A stretch of 64,000 bases of DNA from Allacma fusca (Eukaryota; Arthropoda; Collembola; Symphypleona; Sminthuridae): assembly GCA_947179485.1 (NCBI GenBank), contig OX359247.1, positions 28,992,801 to 29,056,800 on the forward strand. Reading direction: 5' to 3'. The stretch's first letter is position 1. Each line of letters opens with the position of its first letter. A model generated the notes under the pieces. It saw only the letters and a program-made list of their open reading frames with translations, did no database searches and was not told the DNA's origin. A program made the position numbers and the translations under genes. Positions 1 through 12,739 of the stretch are shown here, in pieces.

Positions 1-380
1 AACATTGTGAGTACTTGTACAAATTTACTGTCAACTTGTATTACTTTTCCCGCATACCCAGTCATTTTTTCAAACTTCCCAACTTCACCAACATATCAAA
101 GCATATCCGAGAGATATGACAGAATCAATACTCCCCCCTCAACCACACAATATACAAATGTATAAACAAAACTTGAGATTTGTGCAGTAAAACCTTGAAT
201 ATTTTGCTTGACGGAAATTTCATCTCTTTAAAAAAAAAATCTGCATTGAAAACATTCTACAAGGAGTGTATTTTTGAAGCGGGTAAACAAATGTAGGACA
301 CGCATACGGACGTTTGTAAACTTCCCAAAGTACAAGAGGTACATGCAAAAGATGAGTCAGAGATAAAAAAAAATCCGTAC
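1..380 (-). other. sequence downstream of the dpr-like Ig2 exon, probably intron
   Basis: The Ig2 exon ends at a GTACGG donor, so this stretch should be intron leading to a C-terminal exon outside the window. I see no further Ig, transmembrane or GPI-signal exon on the minus strand. The sequence is AT-rich with A and T runs. Confidence 0.6.
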
Positions 381-588
381 CATCAGAGACGTATACTTGA
401 ACTGTGGCTGGTTGAGTGTTGGAGGCCTTGCAAGTGTAGTTGCCCGCATGTTGGTGTCCTGCGGATGGAACTGTTAATCTGGAGTGCGTTCGGATCCCTG
501 GTTCAGTGTGAACACTCACCCCGGACCCATAATTAACCATTTGGTTATTATGGTACCAATACAGGTACTGCGGAGACTGACGCGGACT
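381..588 (-). CDS. dpr-like gene, exon encoding most of Ig2
   Basis: This exon supplies the second immunoglobulin domain of a dpr-like protein. It has 69 codons plus one base (208 bases). The frame opens SPRQSPQYLYWYHNN, where the YLYWYH block carries the core strand-C tryptophan at exon residue 11. It continues through VHTEPGIRTHSRLTV to AGNYTCKASN, with the strand-F cysteine at residue 53, and ends ATVQVYVSDG. The first Ig2 cysteine lies in the upstream exon at 21329-21463. The acceptor is a long T tract followed by CAG at 589-590, and the donor GTACGG begins at 380, leaving in phase 1. NYT at residues 50-52 is a possible N-glycosylation site. The Asp usual in the DxGxYxC motif is His here (HAGNYTC). 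The match to dpr Ig2 domains is clear by eye, but the paralogue is not assignable. Confidence 0.93.
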
Positions 589-1555
589 CTGAAATTGTAC
601 AGAAAAAAAAAATTCTACAAATGAAATATCATGGCCATAACTATGGGAACAGTAAAGAAGTCCCCTTGAAAAAATGAGCCCATTCAAATACGGGGGCGAA
701 ACTCGCTCCACTGCGCCTACCATAAGTATTTTAAGCCTTGTACATTACAAGAAGGAAAAGGAATTCTGGAAAAAAGGATACTCTTGTCGTATCTTTCAGG
801 AGAAAAAAAAATTGAGGACCTATAGAAACCTTGGAGATATTGAGCATATTATTGCATATGGGTTTTTTTTTGCATGTACAAGATGTTGCGAGAAATTTCT
901 AAGGAATCCACATCGAGATGAATAGTCTTACCCGATTGTATCATCCGAGTAATAACTACATGGCATGTACATACTCTAAATTTGGAAAGCAACATGAATC
1001 AGTTGATATGTACATTTTGAGAAGGAGGTTTTCAAATGGAACTTGTATATGTATATTTACAGTACATATGCACATTTTCGTATGTATACAGGCGACTATA
1101 GGAAATACATTTACTTAGTATTCGTTACGCATACATACCAACAAACGTACATTTATAAACACTATGGAAATAACCCGGATCCATAAATGCAGCAGGGAGC
1201 AATTTTTCGGTGAGCTTTGTGTTGAAACCCATTTAGGTTTATTACAGCCTGACTATACCTATGTATACATGCAATACATTCTTATTCTTTATTTTTCTAC
1301 TTTACGCAATGCCAATAACGCGAGCCATAATTTGCATCTTGGAGAGAATGGAATTGTTCCGCCGTCAAAGAGTCAGCTCGTCATAAACAAGTCAATGAAA
1401 CGGTACTGTTTTCTATTTTCATGATTGCTTCCAACTACGCTCTCAATTGTTTATGTCCCTGTATCTCCATGTGCTTGTCTGATAAGACCCCGTAGTCTTG
1501 AGTACCGCCGGGAGTCTCGGTCTCGGGATAGTCCTCAATACACTCTTCTCTTGAG

Positions 1556-1558
<3 letters not shown>

Positions 1559-1603
<45 letters not shown>
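1559..1603. repeat. (AG)n microsatellite
   Basis: About 45 bases of AG dinucleotide with one interruption (GAAAGAG). It causes spurious repetitive open frames on both strands. Confidence 0.97.
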
Positions 1604-4600
1604 TATCCTGCATGTTTCTCTTTGAAAATGCTTGGGTGGCACCGACTTGATGTAGCTTGTCCTAAACGGCTTTTACGATTTGAATTCAATTTGCCATGTC
1701 ATTTGATTGTCGACTCCTTCTGACTCACATTTCATGTTACGTATTTCCTTGACTTTGAGCGTCGTTCCGGGTAACATATGGCCTCTTGTTCCATAAAGAG
1801 CCCTCAGATTCCAAAATGTGAGGAATTTATCCCTCGTTTTTTTTCGCAACAAACAACATTATATCCCTTACATTGGAATTCTCCCTCCAATCTTTTATCC
1901 TATAGAGCTTGCTCATTCAACTTGCAAAAAATGATTGCTAAACGATTGAAATCCAATCCATTGGCAGGTTTTTCTGGAGCAGGGTGCTTAGGGGAAGTTA
2001 TAACATTTACATAAGGATATCTCTCATACCATTATCCTTTAATTTGAAATTCCACTGAATCCCAGTCCTACGGATTCCCTTGCTATCAGAGTTATGCACC
2101 CAGGGGTAATTACATAAATACATAATTGTATGTATGTATGTACATACGTAGACACACTATAGGCTCTCATACAAACTTATGTGTTATATCCGTACATAAT
2201 TACCCACAGGATTCTGTATTACGAGCATCCGTCAAATACGTGTGTGATACTATGACCCAAAAATTTTGAAGGCACTTGATACATACATACATAGTTGATA
2301 CAGAGCTCAACCTGATGTATGCCTATTGTTAACATATGTATGTAGATAAATGCAGACAGATGTACATAGATACATAAATAATCTATTTCTACTATCTAAC
2401 CCGTTGAAATATGAGTACGAGTAGTAATGCATTAATGCTACACTCTGATGGCAAATTAGTATTTGCTTTTGAATATCCCAATTTCTGTCATAGCATATTA
2501 TCCCCTTCCTTTGGGAATGCTGACAATGATGAGATTTATTTCATGCTGGTTACATTAAGCAAACATGTACGCATGTTCAATACATCCTGAACTGAAAGAA
2601 GGCGGAATGGATGTATAGTCTTTATTTGATGTATGTACATATATGGGTATTTGGTGTGCTGATAGTTGAACACACAAACTCATTGTAGTCATTGTACAAC
2701 AGGCTTATTGGTTTGGTTTGGGGCTGAGGCATCATGCACAGGGGAAGAGCCCCCTCTGTATTTGCAGTAGTGACTATTTACAGGGGAATTAGTTTGTTAA
2801 ATGGTGAACAACAGTATAAATTACGGGAAATCTGTTTTTATATTTGAATTTACTACTACGGGCTTGTTTGCATATGTAAGGATGTACTCGGTAGCTGGGA
2901 GGACGTGCGGGATCTAGTTATGGGAATGAGGTAGTAAAGACGGAGACAATAGGCCGTTTATTTGCTGAAGAAATGAAGAGAATATCTAAATGAGTTTGTA
3001 GTACGATGTTTATTCTTCCTCCATGCGGCTGTTTCCTCCCGGATTTTGGACGGACTCCCTCAGCAAAGAAACCATTTGTACAAAGATGTAATGAATGTGT
3101 GAGCACCCCGTTCCTCCTTGTTCCGGAGAGTTTGTTTTACATGCATAGATGCAGCATGTGCCTCTGTAATTATTCACTATATGCCTCACTCCAGATATAG
3201 GACTAGTAGTAGTAGTAATAAGTACCGTGACAAAAACATTTGCTGGGGGTACAGTACCACTGTGACTTCGACTACGTCATTACAGTATATAGATGAGACC
3301 CTACGATTTCTATGAGGGAGAGTGGATTTGCCAGAATGAAAACTCCGGGACTGACTACATGAAGGATGAATCCACTCGCGTAATGACAAGAACAACATGA
3401 GTGACATTACCATCAAGGCCCGGTTTCCATTTCCCTGAAATCTTATGCCGAATAAACAACAAGTGAATTCCAACCCACACGCCAGCACTAACAAAATGTT
3501 CCATCTCGGTGGAAATAATCCTCAATGAAGTATTTACCATTGTTCCAAATATATTCATAGTGTATTAAATTCCCGGCAGTGTGGAGATCCCTGCCGGCGG
3601 ATATGTATCTCCAGATATGTGCATTGCATACAAATGCATAGGGAGACAAGCCGGTGACGGAGATCAGTAGGGAGCAAATTGTCACCCTCTCATTCGTCAA
3701 TGCTAACGTTTGCCATTAAAACAAGTAATGTTATCTGTCGGGGGGGGGAGCCTTTATGTAAGTGCCATAATAGAGCCTATGTATCTATAGATACGGACCC
3801 GGCCATTTAAATGGACCAACTCCCGTTGTCCACTTGAATAATGGATTGGGTACCCCCCGAAATAACATGGGATGCTACTTCGTATAGATAAAAGATTGAC
3901 GAATTTTCTGTGAGCGTCACCCGGCAATAACTTTTTCTTCCTTAACTTCTCAACAGTTTCTAAGGAGGAGAGACGTTTGCACACACACAGTACTAGCCCA
4001 GATTCTGTAGTTGGAAGATACTACAGAGTCATAAAATGTGCGAAAGGAGTCAAGTTGGGCAGTCACTTGCTAAAAACCCGGACTTGGTCCTTCTTGCTCC
4101 ATTCACTTGAATTATTGAGGCTTGGCTATATAATATCGTCTCATCTTAAGTGAGCCTTTTGAAACAAAATCGAAACTTTGACTTAATGCTGGGGAATGTA
4201 CTTCCCGGAGAAATGAAAGACCAATTGATATTCCAGCCGAGAGGAGCCATATATAAGCCATGTGTCTGAGCATGGACGTTGTGGTATATAGATATGCACA
4301 TATGTAAATATAACCTCTACTGAAAAACCAGAGCCCCCTTTTAGCCTCTCTCCCTACAGCCTTTGTCACGGACGTAGCAGTTACTGTTGACGTATACAGT
4401 CATGTCGAACATCTTGAGACTACACTGACTACAGATATGTAGATACTGCAACATCATGTATAACTACGTACGCTCACTTTGGACTGGGAAATCTCCCTCA
4501 GGATTCTTCAATACTTTGTCCTTGAGTTCTAAGACTGAGGATCTTCCTTGGAAATAAAGATCTATGCAAGTACCCCAAAACTTCGAGCTTATCGCTCCTT

Positions 4601-5322
4601 CAATACATACTTAAATGTGCTTCTAAATGGCAGGGTATCTTATGACGGTCATTGGGTTCAAATTTGGGTAAGATTGCAGTTCTATTCATTCATCCATATC
4701 TACAGACATGCATACATGTGTGTGTGTCGTCAGCTAAGAAGCAACTTTAAACGAACTCGCAGAGTCAGATTTAAGCAAAAAATAAGTCTGCGGAAAATTT
4801 CCCTGAACCATAAATTATTGAGTACATATCAAGTCTCAACTATCAAAACACAACTTAATGCCGAAACCGAAACCAAAATTCGGTGTGGGGAAAATATTAA
4901 AGAAAAACAGAATACCCGTCACTATGCAAAACTTTTAGGATGCAAAAGGAGAAAATCGTTGGGAATCATAGGAGACATAATTACGTGTTGATGTTTCTAA
5001 AAAACGAATATATTTCCTTTGGCGTCTTCTAGCTGTTTCAAATGTACCATTGTGTTGTACATAAAACTCGCAAATGTTCGACACTCTGCCCTTGTCGATT
5101 GTCTAGGATTGTATCGTATGAAACATTGAGCATAATGACATCTTGCTCTTTAAAGTAGACCACTGCATTATTGATGTGCCCCAAAAGAGAAATGTATTGT
5201 AATAATTGGCTACAATTTGCTCAACAATGTCCAATTCAATGATGCGCATTGGAGGAGCAGGATAAAGTATGTGTTTAAATAGGGAGGAATGTTTATATGT
5301 ACATATAATAGCACATAGCCAG

Positions 5323-5398
5323 GCAGGGTGGCTGAGTTGTCAGAGCGTCCCGTTCGTTGCGGCTGGAGTCGGTTTCGATTCCAGTAAAGCTCTGACAC
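5323..5398 (+). repeat. tRNA-derived SINE-like head (A box and B box)
   Basis: The segment contains TGGCTGAGTTGTCAGAGCG, which resembles an RNA polymerase III A box and D arm, followed about 35 bases later by GGTTTCGATTCC, which resembles a B box and T arm. CTGGAGTC and GATTCCAG close a T-arm-like 8-bp stem with one G-T pair. An outer perfect 9-bp stem is formed by TGTCAGAGC and GCTCTGACA at the right edge. CCG(7 nt)CGG lies where an anticodon arm would be. It does not fold as a standard cloverleaf because the expected acceptor stem is absent, so a functional tRNA is unlikely. A tRNA-derived SINE or tRNA pseudogene fits better. The body beyond 5400 was not delimited. Confidence 0.5.
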
Positions 5399-5938
5399 TT
5401 TAATAATTTCCACTGCTCTTTCTATCTTCTACTATAGCTTTGGGTGGGGTGAGAAGGGCGTGAAAGGGGCTTGCACTCTGAAGACTGAAACCATGGCCTG
5501 GATGCACAAGGGGAACTAGCAGTGGACATCCTTTAGACGGAGAGGAACCAGGAGAAGCTGCCAATCTGCATCGCTCGCTAGACATTCCAGTCTAATGAGC
5601 GTCCGTTAATCTCCTTCAATTAACCCAATACCTCCTCTCCTTCCCAATTATCTCCTACTCTACATTTCCTCGGCTGGAGCAAAAAGACTAGTGATATACT
5701 CCCTTAATGGGAGGAATGGACTGAGGGGTGTTTGTCCCACTAGTCTAGCTCTGTGCCTCATATAAGGGGAAGAAATATGTACGACACCCTGTACATGTGA
5801 TTCCCACCACTCTATAAAAACCGAAGAGAGCCGGTATAAGCTTCTCAGTTGTAACTTCACAAGTTCTCAAAATTGTGTATGGCATGATGACTTCTGGTTA
5901 AGTGCAAGAATAAAATGTGCCCCCTGTTTGGGCGAATA

Positions 5939-5966
5939 TTATTATTAATATTATTATTATAATAGC
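5939..5966. repeat. (ATT)n trinucleotide tract
   Basis: ATTATTATTAATATTATTAT is followed by ATAAT, an imperfect, nearly self-complementary AT-only repeat. Confidence 0.85.
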
Positions 5967-6801
5967 ACATATGATGTCTACATGAGTATGTTCATTACAC
6001 CCTATCAATCAACCTTAGGGAGAGAAATACAACAAATGCTGTCAATTGGTAGGAAACTGGTAAATAAGAAGAAAAAAACTGGAGAGAAACATGAGCCAAG
6101 GAGAAAGTTTTTTTAAAAGAGAAGGTTTCAGAGCCCAGACGTGTGATCAGTGCATAATCCAATCGACAGAGGAAGAGAATGCGGTCAAGTGAAGATGATG
6201 CCAGCGTGGCGTACTACTCTGCCATGGCTTTCATCATTTCCCTTATTTCTTGTTCTCCTCTGAGGAATCCACTTTGTGGCGTCGCCAAAATATCCTCGTT
6301 AACTTGGCATCCAGAGTTTCTTCAGCAAGTTGACAATTTCTTTTGCGACAGGGCAGACTTGCTCTCGTCCTCCTTGTCTTTTGTACTGGAGCAAAGTAAA
6401 GTACAAGGTTTTGTGCAGAGGCAAGTGACGGCAAGGTTTTATGCCCAAAAGTATACCATTCAGAGGCAATTCCGTCAAGAGCAAAATTACGTATGAAAGT
6501 TTCATTGTTATAAATACAATTTCCAGATAAATGAGTACGTCACAGAGTGACTTGTAACAAGGAGAAGGGAAAGAAGTAAGAATTTGTCCCGAAGTGAAAA
6601 AAAAATGAGAAAAAAGCCTTGTCTTCCTTTCACTTGCTTTCTCCAGTTGACCAGTTAGTTCTTTCCTTGCATTAGTTTTTCTTTTATGCTTGAGTAACGC
6701 CTGCAAAAGCTTTCCAGGATGCACGTCAACGTACTTGCTGAATGGCTGGATGGAGAGCGAACGACAGAGGAAAGCTGAGTATCGTTTCTGTATCCTCTCA
6801 G

Positions 6802-6804
<3 letters not shown>

Positions 6805-6862
<58 letters not shown>

Positions 6863-6876
6863 AAGGGAGAGAGAGA
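6805..6876. repeat. (GA)n microsatellite
   Basis: A pure GA tract runs to 6857 and continues imperfectly (CGAGAAAGGGAGAGAGAG) to 6876. It is the longest GA tract in the window and produces poly-Leu-Ser frames on the minus strand that should not be taken as proteins. Confidence 0.97.
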
Positions 6877-7379
6877 AGCTGTTGACTTTGTTGAGCAAGT
6901 CGAGCCTTTAACCAAAAGATTGGAACCAAAAGAAGGGAAAAGGCCACACACTTGTATGAGGGGACAGAAAGTGAGATAGAAACTTCGAACAAAGTCATAC
7001 TTGTGTGATATACTTGAGGAATCAAAATAGTTTCCCCAACTCTACTTGAATCTGTCTCTTCCCTTCTTTCACTCAAACGAAGTGCTGAGTTTGGCACAAA
7101 ATCATTTTATGAGGTTCACAAATCCATTCGTAAACCGTCTACACTCAATTCGAAACTAATACGTGCCGTTGCCGAGGCTTATTCCAAATCCCCCAGTCCA
7201 GGAAATAAATACAAATAGTATATGAGCCAGGGAGACACGGAAAGTCAACTAGGACGGGAAACCCTGAGAGTCTCCAGTCCTTCATTATGTAGAAAAATCC
7301 GGGAACCATTTAACTTTTCAACTTACTAGCTACAACCAGGGCTCTCGTAACTTTCCAATGTCAACAGAATTTCAGAATT

Positions 7380-7850
7380 GTTGCTTGGAGAAAGTATCTA
7401 GAGCGAATCGTGCATAGAGAGGAGGAGGTAAAAGTGCAGTTTCCAATGAGCTTTAGACAGTCGTTATGAAGTTGTGGACAAAGATACACGTTCTATGGAG
7501 AAAGCATGCTGAGAAAGTTGACTCAAGAAAGTTACATGGGGACAGTACGCAGGGACCTGCCTATCGGGAAAAAAACATGTAGTATAGGATGAAAGCAAGT
7601 GAAAGGCATGGAGATAGTCATACAGGGGGAGAGTTCCATCGATGAAATATGTAGCACAACTTATTTGCAGAAAGCATACGGGGGAAAGTTGAAATTGAAA
7701 GCTACACACGGATTCCCTGAAAAAGTTCAATGGAGAAAGTACATATAGGAAGAAATCATGCAAAGATGAAGGGGAAGAAAGTGTCCCACAGCACATAGGT
7801 ACATACGGTGATTGAAACTAATGCACGGAGAAAGTAGAAAGTCAAGTTCA
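7380..7850 (+). repeat. GAAAGT/GAGAAAG-rich stretch
   Basis: GAGAAAG, GAAAGT or GAAAGC words recur every 20-60 bases: TTGGAGAAAGT near 7386, TGGAGAAAGC at 7496, GAGAAAGTTG at 7511, CAGAAAGC near 7671, TGGAGAAAGT near 7732 and CGGAGAAAGT near 7828. The sequence between them is not repeated, so it is a cluster of short words rather than a clean tandem array. Confidence 0.55.
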
Positions 7851-9857
7851 GTGTATACTTAAAACAATAGTTTCGCCAACAGGAGAGTGAATTCTTTGTG
7901 TCCATTAGGAATTCCCGACCCGTGCAGCCTACCATGTAATGACAATGGAAGGGCTACCATTAAAACAATTTGGGAAGATGAAAAGTTAAACATGGTTGTT
8001 ATTACGGTGGAAATCAAAAAGTCTGTCATGAAAATGAGATTTTTTCCCCCCCTTTGGAGGAAAACGAAGGAGGGGAAGGAAAAAAGGAAAACTGGAATGT
8101 GGGTCAAACCACAAGGAGAATTTGGATTTGATATTTGTCCCTCCGTGCCGTCTGATCTCGGTGACTATGAGAGTGGTTGAGGATGAAATTTGTCTGTGGA
8201 CGTGTGAGGATAAACTGCAAGTAACGTTTCAAGAGCTCCACTTAGTTCCCTCACGTCCACCCATTTACTTTACAGTAAGGGAGTGGAGATCGTGCGAGAA
8301 TTGCGTAAAAAGCCTCGGCTCGCAAAGTCCCTGTCCATGTCAACCTGGTCAGAAAATAGGACATTTTTCTAATCGAAAGTGTACATAAGAGTCAGTTCAC
8401 GGGTCTGGTCCACTACTCCTTTGACTTCCACCCCCCAAAGTCGGACTGGACGGAGTGAAAGCATTCCAACGAGAGTTACCACCGGAACTAGAAAAAGGAG
8501 TGAGAAGACAATGGCCAGCTATTTTCGCTCACCCACTTTGTTTGTACCATTTTGTCACTTGACATTTCCAGCCGGTCGCCATATATCTCCTTAAACCATA
8601 CACCTCCTATACATAGATACTATAATAATTACACATGCCTCTCATACAGCCATATGTAGCATAGTATCTCCCTATAATGGAAAACTTTATACGATATCTC
8701 ATACCACACCTTGGTATCTATACCAGGGCTCCTTAAAGCCCCTGTTCTCCAGCCTGTTGCCTATATGGAACGTAAAGGCCACAAATAACTATCACAAGTT
8801 GGATCTTTGAGGGTGTTCTCGGCAACGATACTATCAAAGACCAGTTGGAACAACATTTGGAGCATCTTTGAAGGAATTCCAGACAATCTGCATCCTTTCA
8901 TCCTCAGAAATTTTTCAGACTGAAAATAACCAGTGGTTTCTTTGGTTTTGCAATTTGTATGCGGAGTACATACAACCTTGACAATTTCAACTGGAACTCT
9001 CTTCATCTGACCACAAAAAGAGAGACTCTTTGTATGGACATAAAGTAGCCGCACATGTATAAGATTTTCCCATTGCAAGGATCTTGGTCGTCCAAATCCT
9101 TGCAAAAAAGCCCTTATAGTATCTACAAGAACGGACTTGCAAGAAAAATCCCATATGGACCGCATTACCCGGAGAACCTCACAGTGCTATAAGGACAATG
9201 GCCTTACAGAGACATACAGTATAAGAGGAAACCCAAGGAAGGACGTCTGAAGAGGAGCCGTAAAAGCAATGCATTTTCAATACAGTTCCTCCCAGCTTAG
9301 AATCCTGAGTAGTGCGAGGGTTACATGTTAAAGGGAGGATTAATAAATGCTGGGCTGTAAGTACCGAAGAAAAAAAAAGTTTCTTTAAAAGAAAAAGATG
9401 AAGATTATTCTTGAGAGATAAGACCAACAGAAACGCTGTCAGGGAGGAGGTTCAGTATGAGGCGAACATATTGTGTGAATAAGAAATGACCTGCAGAGGT
9501 TGTCATTTCATGTCAATTTATCTCATTGAATTCAGTTCGATAAAATAAATTTGGGCTAAATGTGAATCTTGTATAAGAGTTAAGGGGGAAGTATACGCAA
9601 TGCGGGCAGATATGTCTTCTCCAGTGGCTCCTGTCCTCAGCATTTAGTTTAGCAATGGCCAGTAGCCGTATGTATGTAATTATCTACATACGAACTCTAT
9701 CGCAATATACCAGACGCTGCACTTTTCGTGTGAACGTGATTATGATGAGATTTCAGTTGACTCTTTGTATCAGCGGATCTTCGATTGACTCCCATGAGAC
9801 TTGTACGTGTGAGCACTGGGCAGGACATATGCATGTAGCTGTAATGGTCCATGCTCA

Positions 9858-9872
9858 TATATATATATATAC
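9858..9872. repeat. (AT)n tract
   Basis: A short alternating AT run inside ATGCTCATATATATATATAC. Confidence 0.8.
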
Positions 9873-12717
9873 ATAGTGGCTAAAGATACTCATTTATGTG
9901 CAGAGTGCACACAGTCCCTATATATTACAAGTGGACGTGTATGACCGCCTATGTAAGTCAACCCTCAGATCTTAACGCACTTACAGGCACAATCTCCTCA
10001 CATGCATAATATTATATAACAGTATATATTATAGGAGCAGGATGATCTCCTTGTAAGAATACAACTGTAAGTTTCGTACGTGCATACATACGTAAACGTC
10101 CCTGTTAGACACAGCCCTGCATGCATTAGGTTTTTATGACACACACACATACACTATATTATCTCTACATGTTCGTTATGCACGTAGCGTGCTGTGAATA
10201 CAGTCCTTGTGCACATACGATCCCGTGTCCAGACTCCTTTTGCACTCAATGCTCTATGCATTCGCTCCTTAAACATAGGGCTCTACATGCCCAATTTTTT
10301 TTAAAAGCATGATAGCAAATGCACACTCTCCTTGTGTACACAAATAGCATATCAACATATTCTTAGGACATGTTACGCTATAACTACGAATTTCACTTAA
10401 GCATATAGAGTCATAAGTTCCTTACACAGACCCTAACTGAATGTAGTTGTGGTCCACATGCAGAGCTCTGGCCTAATGTACGTTCCTCCCCACGAAAAGA
10501 AAGAGCAGCAATATAGGAAGCATAGATAGAGTCTCTCAATGGAAAATTGACCAAGTCGCTTCTCCCAAAGAACTTTCATCACGTCTTTGTCAACAAATCT
10601 AATGGACAGTTACGGAGTTTACTTTTTATATGTCCTACCATTGGAAAACCTTACCCTGAGATTCCTCTCAATCGGTTTCCTCTCGAAAGCCTTAACCTTC
10701 CAATCTCCTGCAACTAATCTGCTAGATTACCTCTTTCTACACACTAACATTGTAAACCAGTGACTTTGGTTCCTACAACCCTCCTCTACGACCAACTCCG
10801 TTACCCACAGTTTAGTACCAAACTGTACTATATCCTGAAAGGATACAGTCCTGTATCTCTCAATGCACGACGCATCCTCGATTCCCACTACTAGGCTCCC
10901 TCCGAACATTATAGTAACCTCCGAGTCATACATTACCGTAAAGTAATTTCATTTCTGAGTACTGTACAATCCAGTAGAGCCGATTCCCTTGTAGAGTAAC
11001 CCCAGAACTTGTATCTATATCTGGACATTGAACCAATGGACATGCATGTGTACATTCGTAAATTGAAGGAGGAGAGACGAGAAAAACGAAACAGCTCCGC
11101 TCATTTTGTTTGAACACAAAAGGGTTGCATAGTCAGCACATGCTTTCCCCTATACTCTGGGCAAGTATGTGGATTGTTATGAAAAATCCCGCTATACCGT
11201 AGCATATTGACTTTTTCTTTTTACTCCTTCGGTAAATATAGCGGAGCCCTCGGGGGAGACCGAGTCACCACGGAATGTGTCCAGCGTTACGTTACCCAGC
11301 ATGAATGAAAGTAATATTTAATTCCTCCGTCAATTTATACCTCCTAAAGTTACCCTCTACTCTGCACATTTATGATCCGGGATAGGCCTGCAAATAATGA
11401 GTATATTGCCTTAGGATTCATAAAGTAAATACGCTCTGTATATAGAAACGAAGTCTGAGGATAGTAATAGCATTCTCTGAGACACATTTTAATAGGAGGT
11501 ATATGACCCGGCAGTAAATATATAAGAGGATATAGGAATACTTGAAGTATTATCTCCTGTACGGTCCCACAAAATATTTCCCTCTCTCTATTTTAACTTT
11601 GGACCCAAATAAATCTAAAAACAACCAAATAATTACTGTATAGTGTTATTGCAGGACAAGAATTGAAGGACACCTTTACAATGCCCGCATATGTTGACAG
11701 CACTCTGACATCAACAATTAATAAATTGTACAGAAATAAATAACAGTAATCTACATGTAAGAAAATAAATTTTATAAGAAAATAAAAATTTGAAAGCATA
11801 ATTACAAGAAATTGTTAAACACGTGGCTATAATATACACGTGTGAATATCAGTAGCTATTTTAGGAGCTATGTAACTCAAATGCTGGAGCATATTAGGTG
11901 AGGACGTGTTTCCCAGAGAACCCTGTACGTCCCAATCTATAGAACTACGCAGAGTAGCTCACAAAGTATACAAAGTTGTCTTCAGAAGAGAAGTATACTG
12001 AAAGTGCTAACTTCGCAGGCATACATAGATACATACATACATATATGCATGCACACGTATGATGATACATGTACATTTCCCACGTTGAGATGCTCTGTTT
12101 ATAGGTACAGTAGATACGCATGGGACAAATAAATAGGAAATTTAAGTTAGTCCATAATTACATACGGTAGTAGTAAAGCTGAAAGGCCGGTTTATAACTA
12201 CGGGGAGAGTAACTGCTTGAGTACTGGTCGGATGGTGAGTCGGAAGTTAAAGGAAAGTTGTTGGAGAAAGAGAACAATCATGAGTACATAACCATGGCGC
12301 CTCTTCCTCTCTTTACCCTGAACAAAAAAATACCCATTAAATTCTTCTGCCAACAAAGTCCAACTCCGTCCGAGTGAGGCGAGACTGGGTGAAAAGTCCG
12401 AGTTACGGAGAGTCGTCATGGCCTGCGGAGTCCGTCACTGAGTGAATTACTTGAGAAATTCTATCATCCTAAAATTTTACTCCAGTGTTGACGAAAAACT
12501 TGAAAATCATCCCCGCTCTGTCAAAGTCACTTGACCCTTATTTTTACTACTATTACTTGGAGCGTAGTTGGTTACCCGAAATTTCAGGGGAGGGAGGGGG
12601 GGGGTGGCAAGGTCTGATCTATTCTTGGAGTCATTTTTTTCTCTCTCAGCCGTTAAAAAAAAGTTTGCTCGAACAAGTATAGTTGTGGATTAAGGATAGA
12701 ATTTCATATTCCAACTC

Positions 12718-12739
12718 CTCTCTCTCTCTCTCTCTCTCC
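12718..12739. repeat. (CT)n microsatellite
   Basis: About 11 uninterrupted CT units in a pyrimidine-rich setting. Confidence 0.93.

Noticed and set aside
4548-4991. 147-codon plus-strand frame
   Set aside because: Basic, Lys/Arg-rich, no domain or splice context, inside the dpr intron.
6299-6898. 199-codon minus-strand frame
   Set aside because: Its N-terminal third is translated GA microsatellite (Ser-Leu repeats) and the rest has no recognisable domain.
8761-9165. 134-codon minus-strand frame
   Set aside because: Composition looks ordinary but no family is recognisable, and it lies wholly within the intron with no splice borders that would join it to dpr.
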